Below the pieces are notes generated by a model. That model was not told where the DNA came from, ran no database searches, and saw nothing but the letters and a program-made list of their open reading frames with translations. A stretch of DNA of 64,000 nucleotides from Flavobacterium taihuense (GTDB lineage: Bacteria; Bacteroidota; Bacteroidia; Flavobacteriales; Flavobacteriaceae). Positions 63,341-64,000 of this stretch are shown one piece after another; position 1 is the first letter of the stretch; each line of letters starts with the position of its first letter. The stretch lies in the NCBI RefSeq assembly GCF_019351435.1, contig NZ_JAHWYN010000003.1:1-64000 (forward strand), given 5' to 3'. The position numbers and the translations under genes were made by a program.

Positions 63341-63691
63341 ATGTCACACGCACATGTTTCTAATACAAAAAGGATTTGGACTGTTTTTGGTCTATTGTCT
63401 TTGATCACAACTGTTGAAGTTGCTTTTGGTATCATCAGGCCAGATGCATTGTATATGCATACTTTTTTAACGATGAGTTTGTTAAACTGGTTGTTTATTA
63501 TATTGACATTAGTTAAAGCATATTATATTGTATGGGCATTTATGCACATGGAAGGAGAAAAAAAGGCGTTAAGAAATGCAGTGGTTTTTCCTTTAATATT
63601 CTTAGTTTGTTATTTGCTTTTTATTCTATTGACAGAGGGAGACTATGTATTTGAGGTTTTTAAAAGTTCTACTATTAAATGGAATTTTTAA
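63341..63691 (+). CDS. Cytochrome c oxidase subunit IV family protein
   Basis: It encodes 116 residues with three membrane segments and a His-rich N-terminus. The sequence VKAYYIVWAFMHMEGEKKALRNAVVFPL is typical of prokaryotic subunit IV (COX4_pro). It stabilises the oxidase. It starts 17 bp after the long subunit III gene, and a terminator follows. Confidence 0.9.
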   Translation: MSHAHVSNTKRIWTVFGLLSLITTVEVAFGIIRPDALYMHTFLTMSLLNWLFIILTLVKAYYIVWAFMHMEGEKKALRNAVVFPLIFLVCYLLFILLTEGDYVFEVFKSSTIKWNF

Positions 63692-63708
63692 CTAGATATT
63701 AATTCAAT

Positions 63709-63746
63709 AAAAAAGGTATCCGTCTCGACGGATGCCTTTTTTTATT
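63709..63746 (+). terminator. Terminator after the cox subunit IV gene
   Basis: GGTATCCGT and ACGGATGCC pair (one wobble) around a CTCG loop, flanked by A and T runs that extend the stem, ending in T7. Confidence 0.88.
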
Positions 63747-63774
63747 TTAGTACAATAATTTTTATAAAGCCCTA

Positions 63775-64000
63775 ATGAAAAAAAATATCGTTCTTTTTGT
63801 GTTATTTATATTGCCTATCGTAGCTTATTTGTTTTTTGCTTCAGGGATTAATAGTTTTACAAAGTTGCCTATTATAACTCCGAAGATTCCTGATTTTGGA
63901 GAATGGAAATCTTTAAATGGTGAGAAAGTAAGCTTGAATAATAAAATTACAATACTTGGTTTTTCGGGTACCGAGATTCTTAAAAACAGAGGAAATTATT
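63775..64000 (+). CDS. Exported or membrane-anchored protein, 3' truncated
   Basis: Seventy-five codons are visible before the window ends. The start is MKKNIVLFVLFILPIVAYLFF, a membrane anchor, followed by KIPDFGEWKSLNGEKVSLNNKITILGF, which looks like the start of a thioredoxin-like fold. In other flavobacteria a protein of this kind lies between the cox genes and an SCO1-like copper chaperone. The catalytic region is outside the window. Confidence 0.7.
   Translation, partial: MKKNIVLFVLFILPIVAYLFFASGINSFTKLPIITPKIPDFGEWKSLNGEKVSLNNKITILGFSGTEILKNRGNY

Noticed and set aside
1..64000. tRNA, rRNA, prophage or insertion sequence
   Set aside because: I saw no cloverleaf-like sequence, rRNA segment, integrase or transposase in any gap or frame.

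Overview
This window looks like part of a chromosome from the genus Flavobacterium (Bacteroidota). The base composition is AT-rich. Several intergenic regions carry the TAnnTTTG -7 promoter element typical of the phylum. The genes include type IX secretion (T9SS) and gliding parts (a type B C-terminal domain protein, a PorP/SprF protein, SprA, RemB), a SusC/SusD pair and many lipoprotein signals. The order sprA - gcvH - vanZ-like - deoC - remB - cyoE - cox genes matches what I recall of the Flavobacterium johnsoniae gliding region. That match is from memory and was not computed.

Layout. (1) 1-6485: the 3' part of a giant secreted HYR-repeat protein with a T9SS type B C-terminal domain, followed by its PorP/SprF-like partner and an OmpA-family lipoprotein-sized protein. 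(2) 6609-8739: two tandem paralogous LacI-family regulators. (3) 9178-12871: a three-gene operon of two outer-membrane beta-barrel proteins and a PAP2/haloperoxidase-like lipoprotein; then an unknown small exported protein. (4) 13961-23059, minus strand: a six-gene sugar operon (GH32 lipoprotein, sugar-porter MFS, PfkB kinase, three GH13 alpha-glucosidase paralogues, two exported and one cytoplasmic). (5) 23238-45996, plus strand: an exported GH65 hydrolase, SusC/SusD, two FG-GAP/ASPIC-UnbV lipoproteins, a second PAP2 lipoprotein, a membrane GyrI-like protein, an SLC45-like MFS, a GH100-like glycosidase, a PfkB kinase, another MFS and a neutral-type GH37 trehalase. (6) 46074-64000: housekeeping and motility genes (CBS protein, malic enzyme, ruvA, sprA, gcvH, VanZ-like, deoC, remB, cyoE, three cytochrome oxidase subunits, and the start of an exported protein).

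Regions 4 and 5 appear to be one regulon for sucrose, trehalose and alpha-glucosides. Three paired palindromes centred on CG (at 23139-23172, 25582-25617 and 39381-39415) lie upstream of four transcription units. In every case the -7-like element begins 41.5 or 42.5 bp from the nearer palindrome centre, counting the divergent promoter on the minus strand. This geometry suggests one LacI-type regulator, acting from an upstream, activator-like position on all four promoters. The encoded pathway has two arms: periplasmic or surface hydrolysis (GH32, GH65, two GH13) with hexose import, and intact disaccharide import (SLC45-like MFS) with cytoplasmic cleavage (GH100-like, GH37, third GH13), both feeding two PfkB sugar kinases.

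The least understood part is the block of FG-GAP/ASPIC-UnbV lipoproteins, PAP2 lipoprotein and GyrI-like membrane protein placed between SusCD and the transporters. No function is established for it here. All assignments come from reading motifs and context; no database search was run.
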